From Luteolibacter luteus (GTDB lineage: Bacteria > Verrucomicrobiota > Verrucomicrobiia > Verrucomicrobiales > Akkermansiaceae): DNA of 64,000 bases. Below the pieces are notes generated by a model. That model ran no database searches. It was not told where the DNA came from and worked only from the letters and a program-made list of their open reading frames with translations. Each line of letters opens with the position of its first letter. Positions within the stretch are counted from its first letter, which is position 1. The position numbers and the translations under genes were made by a program. Where the stretch lies: assembly GCF_012913485.1 (NCBI RefSeq), contig NZ_CP051774.1:3038001-3102000 (forward strand), given 5' to 3'. This document shows positions 1 through 7,961 of this stretch, one piece after another.

Positions 1-349
1 CACCCTTGCCCTTGGAACAGCCGGTCGCCTTGCCGAAGAGCTCGGCCATCAGGCTGTTCATGTCCATGCCGGACATGATCGCGTGGCCGTGGCAGCGGTA
101 GGCGGTGATGTTGTGGTCGTTCTCTCCGCAGAGCGAGAGGGTGCCGGCCGCTACCGATTCCTGGCCGATGTAGAGATGGAGGAAGCCGCCGATCTTGCCA
201 GCGTTGTAGTATTTCAGCGCTTCCTGCTCGAAGCGGCGAATACGGACCATCTTGCGGAACAGCTCGATCTTCTGCTCGGCGGTGAGTGCCTTGTTGACCG
301 GAGAACCGGCAAAGTCGAGGCGCGGAGTGTCGGCGGTAGCGATGGACAT
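1..349 (-). CDS. pdhA: pyruvate dehydrogenase E1 component subunit alpha (N-terminal part, cut by window edge)
   Basis: Translating the minus strand from the ATG at 349 gives about 116 residues with no stop before the window edge. The product is the thiamine-diphosphate-binding alpha chain of pyruvate dehydrogenase E1, which decarboxylates pyruvate and passes the acetyl group to lipoyl E2. Visible family signatures are RKMVRIRRFEQEAL near residue 30, GGFLHLYIGQE near 54, ITAYRCHGHAIMSGMD near 82 and MAELFGKATGCSKGKG at the cut end. The start gives the short leader MSIATADTPRLDF, normal for this subunit. An E3-type gene lies at the opposite end of the window, so this complex is not encoded as one block here. 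The catalytic C-terminal half lies outside the window. Confidence 0.9.
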   Translation of the reverse strand, partial: MSIATADTPRLDFAGSPVNKALTAEQKIELFRKMVRIRRFEQEALKYYNAGKIGGFLHLYIGQESVAAGTLSLCGENDHNITAYRCHGHAIMSGMDMNSLMAELFGKATGCSKGKG

Positions 350-393
350 GGACGGGGCGGAGATAGGGTCAGATATGGGTGGCGAGCAAGAAC

Positions 394-978
394 TTATCGG
401 GTATGCGCAAGTGACGGTGCGGACTTCTCCGCCGGACTCCAGGAGCGGCGTGCAAGCAGGAACAGAGCCGTGAAGAGGAGATTCGCGGCTGCGAGATTCC
501 GCAGGAAGATCCAAGTCGGAAGGACGTCGGTCGGCCGGCCGCTCCAGAGTGCCTGCCAGAGACCTTCACCGGACTTCGCGTAAGTCGGATCGGCAAGCCA
601 GACGGCGGTGTTCGTGACGAGGTGGAAGAAGAGTGCGGCGACGAGTCCGCCCACGAGCATCACGGCGGGGGAGGCGACTTTCCGGAGCGGCAGGGCCATG
701 GCACCGGTGGCAAGCAAGGTGAGGAAGGCGACCGAGGTGCCGCCGCCGGGAGTGAAGGGGTTGTAGCCCTGTAGCAGGCTGGCGATCGGATTACTGATCA
801 GCCAAGCGACGACGGGGAGGGCCCATGCCTTGGTGCCGCGCAGGAAAACGATGCTGCACAGGAAGAGCGCGGCGAGCGGCTGGAAGTTCGGAAGCTCCAT
901 CGGGAACATGGCACCGAGGGCGCGGAAGGCGACTAGCAGAACCAGCAGCACGAGGGCGGGAATCCAAGGGCGTTGCAT
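394..978 (-). CDS. DUF6580-type integral membrane protein
   Basis: A 194-residue, strongly hydrophobic protein with about five membrane segments. The section after the first helix, PNFQPLAALFLCSIVFLRG, matches the pattern of the DUF6580 'putative transport protein' group (a conserved P-N-F-x-P-L-A-A-L stretch), which resembles the substrate-binding S component of ECF vitamin transporters. A second conserved-looking region is NPFTPGGGTSVAFLTLL. The C-terminus is basic and probably cytoplasmic. It lies 44 bp upstream of pdhA on the same strand, so cotranscription is possible. No energising ATPase is nearby and the substrate cannot be read from the sequence. Confidence 0.75.
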   Translation of the reverse strand: MQRPWIPALVLLVLLVAFRALGAMFPMELPNFQPLAALFLCSIVFLRGTKAWALPVVAWLISNPIASLLQGYNPFTPGGGTSVAFLTLLATGAMALPLRKVASPAVMLVGGLVAALFFHLVTNTAVWLADPTYAKSGEGLWQALWSGRPTDVLPTWIFLRNLAAANLLFTALFLLARRSWSPAEKSAPSLAHTR

Positions 979-1090
979 GCCTTTCGATGCCTCAGGATGA
1001 CCCCCCGTGCGAGCCGAAAATGCGCGTCACTGCAAGGATGGCGGGGCCTTGTCCTTGCAAGGACCGGAGTCTTCATAGTCTGCTAGGACC

Positions 1091-1480
1091 ATGGACTGGG
1101 ACGCGCTGATCGAGGCTGCATGGCAGGCCCGGGAGAAGGCCTATGCGCCCTACTCGAAGTTTGCGGTGGGAGCGGCGTTGGTGGCAGGTGGGAAGGTGAT
1201 CACCGGTTGCAACGTCGAGAATCTGTCCTTCGGACTGACCATGTGCGCGGAACGCGTGGCCGTGGGGACCGCCGTGGCAGACGGCTTAAAGGAGATCGTG
1301 GCGGTGGCGGTGGTGGCGGATACGGAGCTTCCCGTCTCACCCTGCGGGGCCTGTCGGCAGGTGCTGGCGGAGTTCGGGGATCCTCTGGTCTGCCTCGCGA
1401 ACCGGACGGAGCGACAAGTATTCCGCCTGTCTGAACTCTTGCCCAGAGCCTCCACCGGCATCTTGGATCGCCGCTTTTGA
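1091..1480 (+). CDS. cdd: cytidine deaminase
   Basis: A 129-residue protein of the small homotetrameric class that hydrolyses cytidine and deoxycytidine to the uridine forms for pyrimidine salvage. The zinc site is complete: CAE near residue 53 supplies the first cysteine and the catalytic glutamate, and PCGACRQ near residue 84 supplies the other two cysteines. The substrate-binding NVEN motif is near residue 42, and APYSKFAVGAALV near residue 19 is typical of the N-terminus. Length is normal. It is transcribed away from the DUF6580 gene, and the repeated hairpin at 1497-1536 starts 16 bp after its stop and may act as its terminator. Confidence 0.95.
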   Translation: MDWDALIEAAWQAREKAYAPYSKFAVGAALVAGGKVITGCNVENLSFGLTMCAERVAVGTAVADGLKEIVAVAVVADTELPVSPCGACRQVLAEFGDPLVCLANRTERQVFRLSELLPRASTGILDRRF

Positions 1481-1496
1481 AGGCTTCTGCGATCCC

Positions 1497-1536
1497 GCCT
1501 GTTCCGCCTGTTATATCAGGATAAATAACAGGCGGG
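1497..1536 (+). repeat. REP-like palindromic element, copy 1
   Basis: GCCTGTTCC at 1497 is followed by an 11-bp stem (CCGCCTGTTAT at 1504-1514, complement at 1525-1535) around a 10-nt loop. The same arrangement, with the extra GCCTGTTC arm on one side, occurs in opposite orientation at 34624-34661. It follows cdd and could terminate its transcript, though there is no T-run. Two copies with a conserved stem but different loops suggest a dispersed palindromic family. Confidence 0.6.
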
Positions 1537-1741
1537 GAGGCACGCATCGGCATCGAGGTTCAAGATGGAACCGGGGTCGAAATGAGGATGAGGAGGCGGG
1601 GTTGGAAGCTCGAGTGCATCGCTTCCATGGAGCTTCTCATGGGACGAGGGATGCTTCTACTGGCAGAGGAGCAAGAAAGTGTCTCCTTGGATGGGCTTGG
1701 GAGCCTCCGGGCGCGTCTCGGGAGCTTCCCGGGATTGGAAA

Positions 1742-1755
1742 GTTCCACGTGGAAC
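1742..1755. promoter_or_regulatory. parS-like ParB-binding site 1 (intergenic)
   Basis: A perfect 14-bp palindrome, GTTCCACGTGGAAC. This is the parS core known from Pseudomonas and closely related to the Bacillus form TGTTTCACGTGAAACA. It lies 71 bp before the mnmG start and is the only one of the four copies outside coding sequence. ParB loading here would organise and segregate the origin region. Confidence 0.85.
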
Positions 1756-1825
1756 ACCTGCGTCCTTCTCCTCTACCCGATCTTGTTCTTCCCCGGCAAT
1801 AGGCTAGGGTCCGCGCCCCTAGCTC

Positions 1826-3706
1826 ATGTTCCGCTATCCCAAGCGCTACGACGTCCTCGTCATCGGAGCCGGCCATGCCGGTGTGGAAGCTGCCCTTGCT
1901 GCCGCCCGTCTGGGCGCGCAGGTGGCGGTGCTGACCCAGAACCTGGACACCGTCGGCCAGATGTCTTGCAACCCGGCGATCGGTGGCTTGGCAAAGGGCC
2001 ACATGGTGCGGGAGATCGATGCCTTGGGCGGGGCGATGGGCTTGAATACTGATGCCACCGGCATCCAGTTCCGCATGCTGAATGCGTCTAAGGGTCCCTC
2101 GGTCCGGGCCCCTCGCGCCCAGTGCGATAAGAAGGCTTACCAATTCCGGATGAAGTGGGTACTGGAATCCACTTCGGGTATCGACCTCCACCAAGGGAAC
2201 GTGGCCGAGATCCTCGTCGAAAATGACCAAGTCACCGGGATCAGCACCTCCTTGGGCATGGTCATTGAGTCTTCAGCCATTGTCCTCTCCGCAGGCACCT
2301 TTATGCGGGGTCTGATGCACGTCGGTCTGAAGAACGAGAAGGGCGGCCGTATGGGGGATGCGACCTCCACTGTCTCCGATTCGCTCCGGAAGCTCGGGTT
2401 CCACGTGGAACGTTTCAAGACGGGGACTCCCTGCCGTCTCAACGGGCGATCCCTCGATTTGTCCGTCTGTGAGCGTCAGGACGGGGACACCCCTGCGCCG
2501 CTCTTCTCCTACCTTGCGGATACGCTGGAGCGGGGCAAGGACGACCTTTTTACCCTGAATCCTTGGGGTGATTCCGCGTTCCACGTGGAACAAATGCCCT
2601 GTTGGGTGACCTATACCAATCCGGCTACCCATGAGATCATCCGGGGGAATCTCGACAAGTCTCCCATGTATTGCGGGGTGATCGAGGGCGTGGGGCCCCG
2701 CTACTGCCCCTCGATCGAGGACAAGGTAGTCCGTTTCGCGGAGAAGGAGCGTCATCAGGTGTTCCTCGAGCCCGAAGGACGGCACACCCACGAGTATTAC
2801 GTGAATGGCGTCTCCACCTCCTTGCCCTATGAGGTGCAGCTCGATTTTCTGCGGACCATCCCGGGCTTGGAGAAGTGTGAGATCCTGCGTCCGGGCTACG
2901 CGGTGGAGTATGACTACTGTCCGCCGACCCAGCTTCACCCGACCCTAGAGACCAAGCAGGTCTCCGGCCTCTATTTTGCCGGGCAGATCAATGGAACCTC
3001 GGGATACGAGGAGGCGGCGGGGCAGGGGCTGCTAGCCGGCGCAAATGCTGCGCTGAAGGTGGCCGGGAAGCCGGACTTCATCCTGCGTCGGGATCAAGCC
3101 TATCTCGGGGTGATGATCGATGATCTGGTCACCAAGGGCTGTATTGAGCCCTACCGGATGTTCACGTCGCGGGCGGAGTTCCGCCTGCTCCTCCGTCAGG
3201 ACAACTGCGACCTCCGCCTCACGCCCCTTGCAGCGGAGGCCGGACTGGCCGGTGGAGAGCGGGCGCGCCGGGTCACGGAGAAGCAGACCCAGCTCGACAA
3301 AGCCATCCGCTGGTCCCGTCAGACCGTCCACGAGGGCGTAAAGATCGACCACTGGTTCCGCCGGGTAGAGAATACCCATGATCTCCTGCCCGAAGAGCTC
3401 CGCGAAAAGTTCCACGTGGAACTTTGGCCGCTGATCGAGACCGAGTTGAAGTATGAAGGCCATCTCCAGCGTCAGCAGGTGCAGGTGGAGCGGATGGCGC
3501 GGCATGAGAGCAAGCGCATCCCTGCGGACCTCGATTACAGCCAGATCCGTGGTCTGAAGAAGGAGGCTCAGGTGAACTTCGGGAGGGTTCGTCCCGCGAC
3601 CTTGGGTCAAGCGGGACGGATCTCTGGGATCACTCCTGCGGACGTTGCCGTGCTCGCGGTGTGGATGGAGCGCGGGGAGCGGAGCAAGGCGGTGGCGGAG
3701 GAATGA
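1826..3706 (+). CDS. mnmG: tRNA uridine-5-carboxymethylaminomethyl(34) synthesis enzyme MnmG
   Basis: A 626-residue FAD enzyme which, with MnmE, modifies wobble uridine-34 in tRNAs reading split codon boxes. The N-terminus has the dinucleotide-binding [10 protein letters not shown] motif (residue 13 on), followed by [44 protein letters not shown], the C-terminal FAD-site segment [20 protein letters not shown], and [14 protein letters not shown], all family hallmarks. Length is normal. mnmG is typically near the replication origin. Three perfect parS palindromes lie inside the gene, each translated as Phe-His-Val-Glu at about residues 192, 252 and 529. Neither rsmG nor parAB follows, unlike the common gidA-gidB-parA-parB order. 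The stop overlaps the ATG of a decayed reading frame at 3703. Confidence 0.97.
   Translation: MFRYPKRYDVLVIGAGHAGVEAALAAARLGAQVAVLTQNLDTVGQMSCNPAIGGLAKGHMVREIDALGGAMGLNTDATGIQFRMLNASKGPSVRAPRAQCDKKAYQFRMKWVLESTSGIDLHQGNVAEILVENDQVTGISTSLGMVIESSAIVLSAGTFMRGLMHVGLKNEKGGRMGDATSTVSDSLRKLGFHVERFKTGTPCRLNGRSLDLSVCERQDGDTPAPLFSYLADTLERGKDDLFTLNPWGDSAFHVEQMPCWVTYTNPATHEIIRGNLDKSPMYCGVIEGVGPRYCPSIEDKVVRFAEKERHQVFLEPEGRHTHEYYVNGVSTSLPYEVQLDFLRTIPGLEKCEILRPGYAVEYDYCPPTQLHPTLETKQVSGLYFAGQINGTSGYEEAAGQGLLAGANAALKVAGKPDFILRRDQAYLGVMIDDLVTKGCIEPYRMFTSRAEFRLLLRQDNCDLRLTPLAAEAGLAGGERARRVTEKQTQLDKAIRWSRQTVHEGVKIDHWFRRVENTHDLLPEELREKFHVELWPLIETELKYEGHLQRQQVQVERMARHESKRIPADLDYSQIRGLKKEAQVNFGRVRPATLGQAGRISGITPADVAVLAVWMERGERSKAVAEE
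2398..2411. promoter_or_regulatory. parS-like site 2, inside mnmG
   Basis: Perfect GTTCCACGTGGAAC palindrome within coding sequence, read as Phe-His-Val-Glu at about residues 192-195, directly before the conserved RFKTGTP motif of MnmG. Confidence 0.87.
2578..2591. promoter_or_regulatory. parS-like site 3, inside mnmG
   Basis: Perfect GTTCCACGTGGAAC palindrome, read as Phe-His-Val-Glu at about residues 252-255, just before [10 protein letters not shown]. It lies 180 bp from site 2, in the same codon phase. Confidence 0.87.
3409..3422. promoter_or_regulatory. parS-like site 4, inside mnmG
   Basis: Perfect GTTCCACGTGGAAC palindrome, read as Phe-His-Val-Glu at about residues 529-532, before the conserved ELKYEGHL segment. 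Same codon phase as sites 2 and 3. Confidence 0.87.
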
Positions 3707-4447
3707 GGATGAATCACGGAATTCACGGAAGGAAGACCGTGTAGCGGTCGCGGTGGGTATTCTGGTTGGGATTACTTGGTTTGGTATTCTTGCTGTTCGT
3801 TTGGCTGGCTGTGCCCCGGACCGTCGGAAACACTAAATGGAGAGGTTCCAATAAGATCCCTCGTTCTGGCGCACGGTCCTGGTTGCGTCTTTTTCAGCTA
3901 TCTTCGCTTGGAAAGGACCCCTCCCGGATGGAAGCAGGAGACCAGACTTTATCTTGGAACCTTGGAACCTGAGGAGCCTATTACGGTCTTTCACCGAGCG
4001 ACCGAACTTAGGAGAGAGAAGCGAGGCTTCACCCTATTCATCGCATATTGGTTCCTGATCCTCCTCTATCTGCCGTTTTGGCTTGGGGGCGGTAGTATGG
4101 AGCCACGGAGCGGGCAAAAGGGGCGAGATCGGGAAGGCGTGATGAGTAGCCTAGGTGGAAGCCCAAGCCTTGGTGCCGCTCCAAGATCTTCTGGGATGGC
4201 CTCTGGGATTTGTATCCTTGATCGCTCTCTAGATCGATCGACACCCTCGCACTGGAGCGCGAGCTCAACTGCCAATGGCAGGTGGGAGCGGGTGTCCGAG
4301 GTCTGGGATTCCATACGGATCCGCATGATGGATGGAGAGACCGAAGGGCTGCATGCTTCCGGTCAATGGAAGCCTTGGAGAGGGAGCTCTTGCCTCCATC
4401 TCACCGGAGATGATAGGGGAGAGGGAAGCCGCTTTCGCCCGATATGA
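3703..4447 (+). pseudogene. probable decayed gene for a small two-helix membrane protein
   Basis: No intact gene fills this stretch, but its remains look coding. An ATG at 3703 overlaps the mnmG stop as ATGA and is in frame with a membrane segment (GLLGLVFLLFVWLAV from 3766), yet a TAG at 3742-3744 interrupts it. Downstream the plausible reading moves to another frame, open from 3776 to 4447, containing a hydrophilic part (ERTPPGWKQETRLYLG) and a second hydrophobic stretch, FLILLYLPFWLGGG. This layout (N-terminal helix, soluble middle, LLYL..W.GG helix) resembles the intact protein at 4792-5268. The frame ends at 4447, overlapping the next gene as ATGA. Alternatives are a real 223-residue protein started by TTG at 3776, or non-coding DNA. 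Confidence 0.35.
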
Positions 4448-4785
4448 GACCTGCGCTCGCCACCCTTTACCTCCTCCTTGTCTTGGCCCCCTCCGCCGTC
4501 CACAGCGAAGACCGCTCTAAGGTGCATTCACCGCGGATGAATGAAGAGAAGCCTTGGGAAGACGATCCCTCGGATCGTTATTTCGAAGGTTGGTTGCGGT
4601 ACAAAGAAGCCGAGAGGCTAAAGGAAACGAAGCCCGAGGAGGCTAGGGAAGGGTACAGCACTGCACTCGAGCTCTTCAAAGAGATTCAGGCGAGATGGCC
4701 GGAGTGGAAGAAAGACATGGTGAAGAACCGGATCGCCACCACCGAAGAGACCTTGAAGTTGCTTGAGAAAGGAAAAGGAGAGTAA
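4444..4785 (+). CDS. small secreted protein of unknown function
   Basis: A 113-residue protein with a clear signal peptide (RPALATLYLLLVLAPSAVHS) and probable cleavage after AVHS, so the mature part is periplasmic or outside the cell. The mature chain is charged and probably helical: GWLRYKEAERLKETKPEEAR, then EGYSTALELFKEIQARWPEW, reminiscent of a single TPR-like hairpin, and ends in a Lys/Glu-rich tail. The start overlaps the upstream degraded frame as ATGA, and the next gene begins 7 bp after the stop, so the two small genes are probably cotranscribed. I do not recognise a named family. Confidence 0.65.
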   Translation: MRPALATLYLLLVLAPSAVHSEDRSKVHSPRMNEEKPWEDDPSDRYFEGWLRYKEAERLKETKPEEAREGYSTALELFKEIQARWPEWKKDMVKNRIATTEETLKLLEKGKGE

Positions 4786-4791
4786 TCCTCC

Positions 4792-5268
4792 ATGGTCCTT
4801 CGTTCGACAGCGACGGCTTGCCGGGGAGAGAGCAGGCGATGGTGGCGCTCCCCGTGGTTCTGGTTCGGCTGGCCGGGTCTCATCGGCTTGCTCTGGGGCT
4901 GGCTCGCCTTCACCAATGACGACTACGAGGTGTCTTGGGTGACGGGGAAGGGTAGAAGCTTCCAGGCGGGAGGAGGTGACGGGGAGTTCTACGTCCTGCA
5001 GAGAAAGCTACTCGGGGATGAGAGGGAAGGAACCGACGAAGGCTTGAATTGGCGTTGGTTGCCGGATCGTTGGGAGGGGGAAGGATGTGTTTTCATGCGG
5101 AAGCCCTATGCGCTCTTCTTCGGCGAAGAGCAGGCGGGTCACACGAGGGAATTTGCCATTGCCGCCTGGGCGGCGGTTCTGCTGTATCTGATGGCTTGGG
5201 GTGGGCTGGTGGTATGGCGCAGTCGTCGGGAAGCATCGAAGTCGCTGAAGGAGGGAAAAGGGGAGTGA
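4792..5268 (+). CDS. small two-helix membrane protein of unknown function
   Basis: A 158-residue protein. A basic N-terminus precedes a Trp-rich membrane helix (WFWFGWPGLIGLLWGWLAF, about residues 20-40). A soluble middle of about 85 residues follows, then a second helix (AAVLLYLMAWGGLVVW, about 132-148) and a Lys/Arg-rich tail. The middle is probably extracytoplasmic, because both ends carry positive charge and would stay inside. It starts 7 bp after the preceding secreted-protein gene. Its architecture matches the decayed frame at 3703-4447, suggesting a local duplication with one copy lost. No family name can be given. Confidence 0.65.
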   Translation: MVLRSTATACRGESRRWWRSPWFWFGWPGLIGLLWGWLAFTNDDYEVSWVTGKGRSFQAGGGDGEFYVLQRKLLGDEREGTDEGLNWRWLPDRWEGEGCVFMRKPYALFFGEEQAGHTREFAIAAWAAVLLYLMAWGGLVVWRSRREASKSLKEGKGE

Positions 5269-5328
5269 GACGCGCTGCTACATTTTCGGCGGACCCGCCG
5301 CGGGTCGCGGTGCCCTGCCGGCTACCAC

Positions 5329-5724
5329 TCAAGCGCCGACAAGGCGGAGCCAAGTACGAAGGTTATAGTAATTCGTCACCCGCGTGATCTTGCCATCCGC
5401 GATTTCGAAGAAGGCTCCGACGCGCAGGTAGTATTCCTGGCCGGTGGCTTCGGGCAGGCCCTCGTCGGTGGAGACGTACTTGCCGCGGATGTAGAACTCG
5501 GCGGCGGCGCGTTCTCCGCCTTCGTGGCCGAAGATGACCAATTCCTCGACGCTTTCCTCGTAGCAGAGGTCCATGCGCTGCAAGAAGGCCCGGAAGGTAT
5601 CGCGACCGGTCTCGGCGTGGCCTTCGTTGATCTCATGGACCACGTTCTCGGCGAGCATGGCGAGCATGGCTTCGCGGTCACCGGAGTTGAAGGCGGCGTA
5701 GTAGCTTTCGATGAGGGATTTCAT
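5329..5724 (-). CDS. NTF2-like / SnoaL-like fold protein (ketosteroid isomerase-related)
   Basis: A 131-residue single-domain protein with the cone-shaped alpha+beta fold pattern of the SnoaL-like superfamily. It opens with SLIESYYAAFNSGDREAMLAM, the usual helix pair, then LAENVVHEINEG, where a His/Glu pair lines the cavity in many members, and ends with the strand FFEIADGKITRVTNYYNL. Close relatives are annotated as 'nuclear transport factor 2 family' or 'ketosteroid isomerase-related' proteins; substrates vary and cannot be inferred. It lies 49 bp downstream of thiL on the same strand and may be the last gene of that transcript. Confidence 0.8.
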   Translation of the reverse strand: MKSLIESYYAAFNSGDREAMLAMLAENVVHEINEGHAETGRDTFRAFLQRMDLCYEESVEELVIFGHEGGERAAAEFYIRGKYVSTDEGLPEATGQEYYLRVGAFFEIADGKITRVTNYYNLRTWLRLVGA

Positions 5725-5773
5725 GGGATGATGGAATGTTGCGTCCGGCGCATGCGCGTGAATGAAACCGGAA

Positions 5774-6670
5774 TCAGGTGGCAGGCTTGAAGTGATCCCA
5801 GCCGCCTTGGAGTTTCATGCCCTTGCCGGGCTCCGTGAGGCGGCCGACCACCGTAAGGGGCAGCTTGGGGAAGCTTTGCTTCCATGCGTCCGCAGCGGCC
5901 TCCCAGCGCTTTCCGGGAATCGTCAGGAGCAATTCGTAGTCCTCGCCATCGCCGAGCGCTTGCTCGCGGGTGCAGCCCTTGTTGAGAGGGAGATCACCGC
6001 TGCACTCGAAGCCGCAGCGGCTGGCGGCCGCGAGGCGGGGCAGGTCCTTCGCAAGACCATCGGAGAGATCCATCATTGCCGTCGGTCGCAGATGCTCCAC
6101 CAGCCAGGCTGCCTCTTCGAGACGCGGGGTGAAGGTGAGATGTTTGCCCCGGATCGAGCCGCCGAGACGTCCGGTCACGACCACGAGATCGCCCGGCTTC
6201 CCACCGGAGCGCAGCACCAGCTTCTTTCGCTCCACGCTGCCTTCTCCCGCCACGGAGATCACCGCCCCTGCTTGCGGCAGGCTGGACGTTTCGCCGCCAG
6301 CCAGCAGGCCGCCATGCTTCGCCAGACACTTGCGGATCCCGCGATAAAGCCGGTCCATCCAGACGACTTCCCGATCCGGATCCACGGCCACGGTCACCAG
6401 CAGATGCTCTGGCTTGCCGCCCATCGCGGCGAAGTCGCTGAGCACGCGTGCCACGGCTTTCCAGCCCACTTTCTCCGCGTCTTCATCCGGCAGGAAATGA
6501 ATGCCCTCAATGATGGCATCGGTCTTCAGCAGGCGCAGCGGACCGCGTCCGGGATCCACCACCGCGCAGTCATCGCCGGGTCCCACGCTGAGCGAGCCGC
6601 CGCCGGGAAAGTCTTTCAAGATGCGCGCGATGAGCGCGTCCTCACCAAGATCGCACAGACGCTTTTTCAT
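5774..6670 (-). CDS. thiL: thiamine-monophosphate kinase
   Basis: A 298-residue enzyme that phosphorylates thiamine monophosphate to the diphosphate cofactor, the last step of thiamine synthesis. Family motifs appear in order: LGEDALIARI at the N-terminus; GPGDDCAVVDPG with the metal-binding aspartates (about residue 30); KTDAIIEGIHF (about 49); ARVLSDFAAMGG (about 74); GGETSS (about 126); MMDLSDGLAKDLPRL (about 199); and GEDYELLLT near 243. Length is slightly short but complete. It starts one base after the stop of the upstream CPBP protease gene, indicating translational coupling. Its product is the cofactor used by pyruvate dehydrogenase E1. Confidence 0.95.
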   Translation of the reverse strand: MKKRLCDLGEDALIARILKDFPGGGSLSVGPGDDCAVVDPGRGPLRLLKTDAIIEGIHFLPDEDAEKVGWKAVARVLSDFAAMGGKPEHLLVTVAVDPDREVVWMDRLYRGIRKCLAKHGGLLAGGETSSLPQAGAVISVAGEGSVERKKLVLRSGGKPGDLVVVTGRLGGSIRGKHLTFTPRLEEAAWLVEHLRPTAMMDLSDGLAKDLPRLAAASRCGFECSGDLPLNKGCTREQALGDGEDYELLLTIPGKRWEAAADAWKQSFPKLPLTVVGRLTEPGKGMKLQGGWDHFKPAT

Positions 6671-6671
6671 T

Positions 6672-7772
6672 TCATGAGCCGGGTGGCGGGGCGTCGATGA
6701 TGCCGTATTTCACCAAGAGCTGCAGGGTCACGGTGGCGAGATTGAAGAGGAAGTGAACGGAGATGGTCGCCCAGATCGAGCCCGTGAGCTCATAGATCAG
6801 GCAGAGCAGCATCGCCAAGATGAAGAGCGGCAGGAGTGCCATCGCGTTGGCATGTGCAGCCGCGAAGACGAGGGAGGAAAAGATCATGGCGCCATAGGCC
6901 CCGCAGAAGCGTTTGGCAGCGGGATAAAGGTAGCCGCGAAAGACCACTTCCTCGGTGAGTGGCGCGATGATCACCGCCGCGACGCCCATCAGGATGATGA
7001 TCGCGGGATCCTTTGCCTCCTGGAGCAGCTTGACCGCTTCCTGCTGCATCGACTCGATGCCGAGAGTCTGCTCCAGCCAGACATTGAAGCCGCTGAGATG
7101 CATGGCCAGCAGCACTCCCCAGACGAAAAAGACGGTTACCGGCGCGATGGCAATCGCGAGCCACCACTGCTTCCAACGCAGGCCCAGCCACTCCGATTGC
7201 TTGATGCGGCGCACCACGAAGGCACAGGTCATTCCCATCAGCAGGAGCTGGAAGAACATCGAGGCGATCAGCACCTCGGGCTTGAACTTCTGTTCCAAGG
7301 GAACCTCTTGGCCACCACCACCGCCGGTGGTGAGCCCGCAGTAGATCAGGAAGACCATGCCGATGAACAGCAGGTCGAAGAGCCGGTAGTGTGCGATTGG
7401 GACGCGGAAGTACTTCTGCAAGCCCTTCGCCGTGGGATCGGGGACGAAGGGTGCGGGCTCAGGCGCAGCGGGGGCTGTCGCAGGGGACCAGGCGTAGGGG
7501 CTGAAGGGCTCTGACGTGGCTTGCGGGAGGGGAGGGGGAAGACTTGCCCCTTGGGCCGGGGCCGGGAAAGCCGCTGCGGCTTCGGGTTCCAGCAAGGGAC
7601 TGGGGGAAGAGAAGCGCAGCGTCCCGGTCGCGTAGCGAACGGAGAAAAGGACCGCGAACAGGACTCCGGCGAGAATGAAGGTCCCGAGAATCACCCGGCT
7701 TTCAAGATCCGGCCCAGCGGATGCGGCGGATGCGATTTCGGAAACCGCGGTAACAAGGGCAGCTGCAAACAT
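6672..7772 (-). CDS. CPBP-family intramembrane metalloprotease
   Basis: A 366-residue polytopic membrane protein of the CPBP (Abi, type II CAAX prenyl endopeptidase-like) family. The N-terminal helix is followed by a Pro/Ala-rich cytoplasmic linker (about residues 55-120) and about seven further helices. The glutamate motif EEVVFRGYLYP (about residue 272) and the histidine motif FAAAHANAMALL (about 305) supply metal ligands; a third segment, ISVHFLFNLATV, lies near 345 and gives the last histidine. Bacterial members process or bind membrane proteins, and some give bacteriocin self-immunity. It ends one base before thiL and is head-to-head with a second CPBP gene at 7962. Confidence 0.85.
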   Translation of the reverse strand: MFAAALVTAVSEIASAASAGPDLESRVILGTFILAGVLFAVLFSVRYATGTLRFSSPSPLLEPEAAAAFPAPAQGASLPPPLPQATSEPFSPYAWSPATAPAAPEPAPFVPDPTAKGLQKYFRVPIAHYRLFDLLFIGMVFLIYCGLTTGGGGGQEVPLEQKFKPEVLIASMFFQLLLMGMTCAFVVRRIKQSEWLGLRWKQWWLAIAIAPVTVFFVWGVLLAMHLSGFNVWLEQTLGIESMQQEAVKLLQEAKDPAIIILMGVAAVIIAPLTEEVVFRGYLYPAAKRFCGAYGAMIFSSLVFAAAHANAMALLPLFILAMLLCLIYELTGSIWATISVHFLFNLATVTLQLLVKYGIIDAPPPGS

Positions 7773-7961
7773 GAGGCGACAGGCGGACTTTGGGAGCGGG
7801 CCGGGCAGGGGGCCAGCGGGAAATGGGTCGGGATCTTTTTAATTAAGTGACGCTGAATATCGAGCAAGCTTGCGATTTTCTAAAAAATCTGGATCATCCT
7901 GCCCATCGAATCGCGAGCGGCCAAGGCAGGAAACCCCTATCGCCAGATCCTGCGACGGCAC

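Larger units (their letters stand above)
1481..1825. other. 345-bp intergenic region between cdd and mnmG
   Basis: No convincing gene. It holds the palindromic repeat at 1497-1536 and the first parS-like site at 1742-1755. The mnmG promoter should lie here, but I cannot place -35 and -10 boxes with confidence. No DnaA boxes of the TTATCCACA type were seen. Confidence 0.6.
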
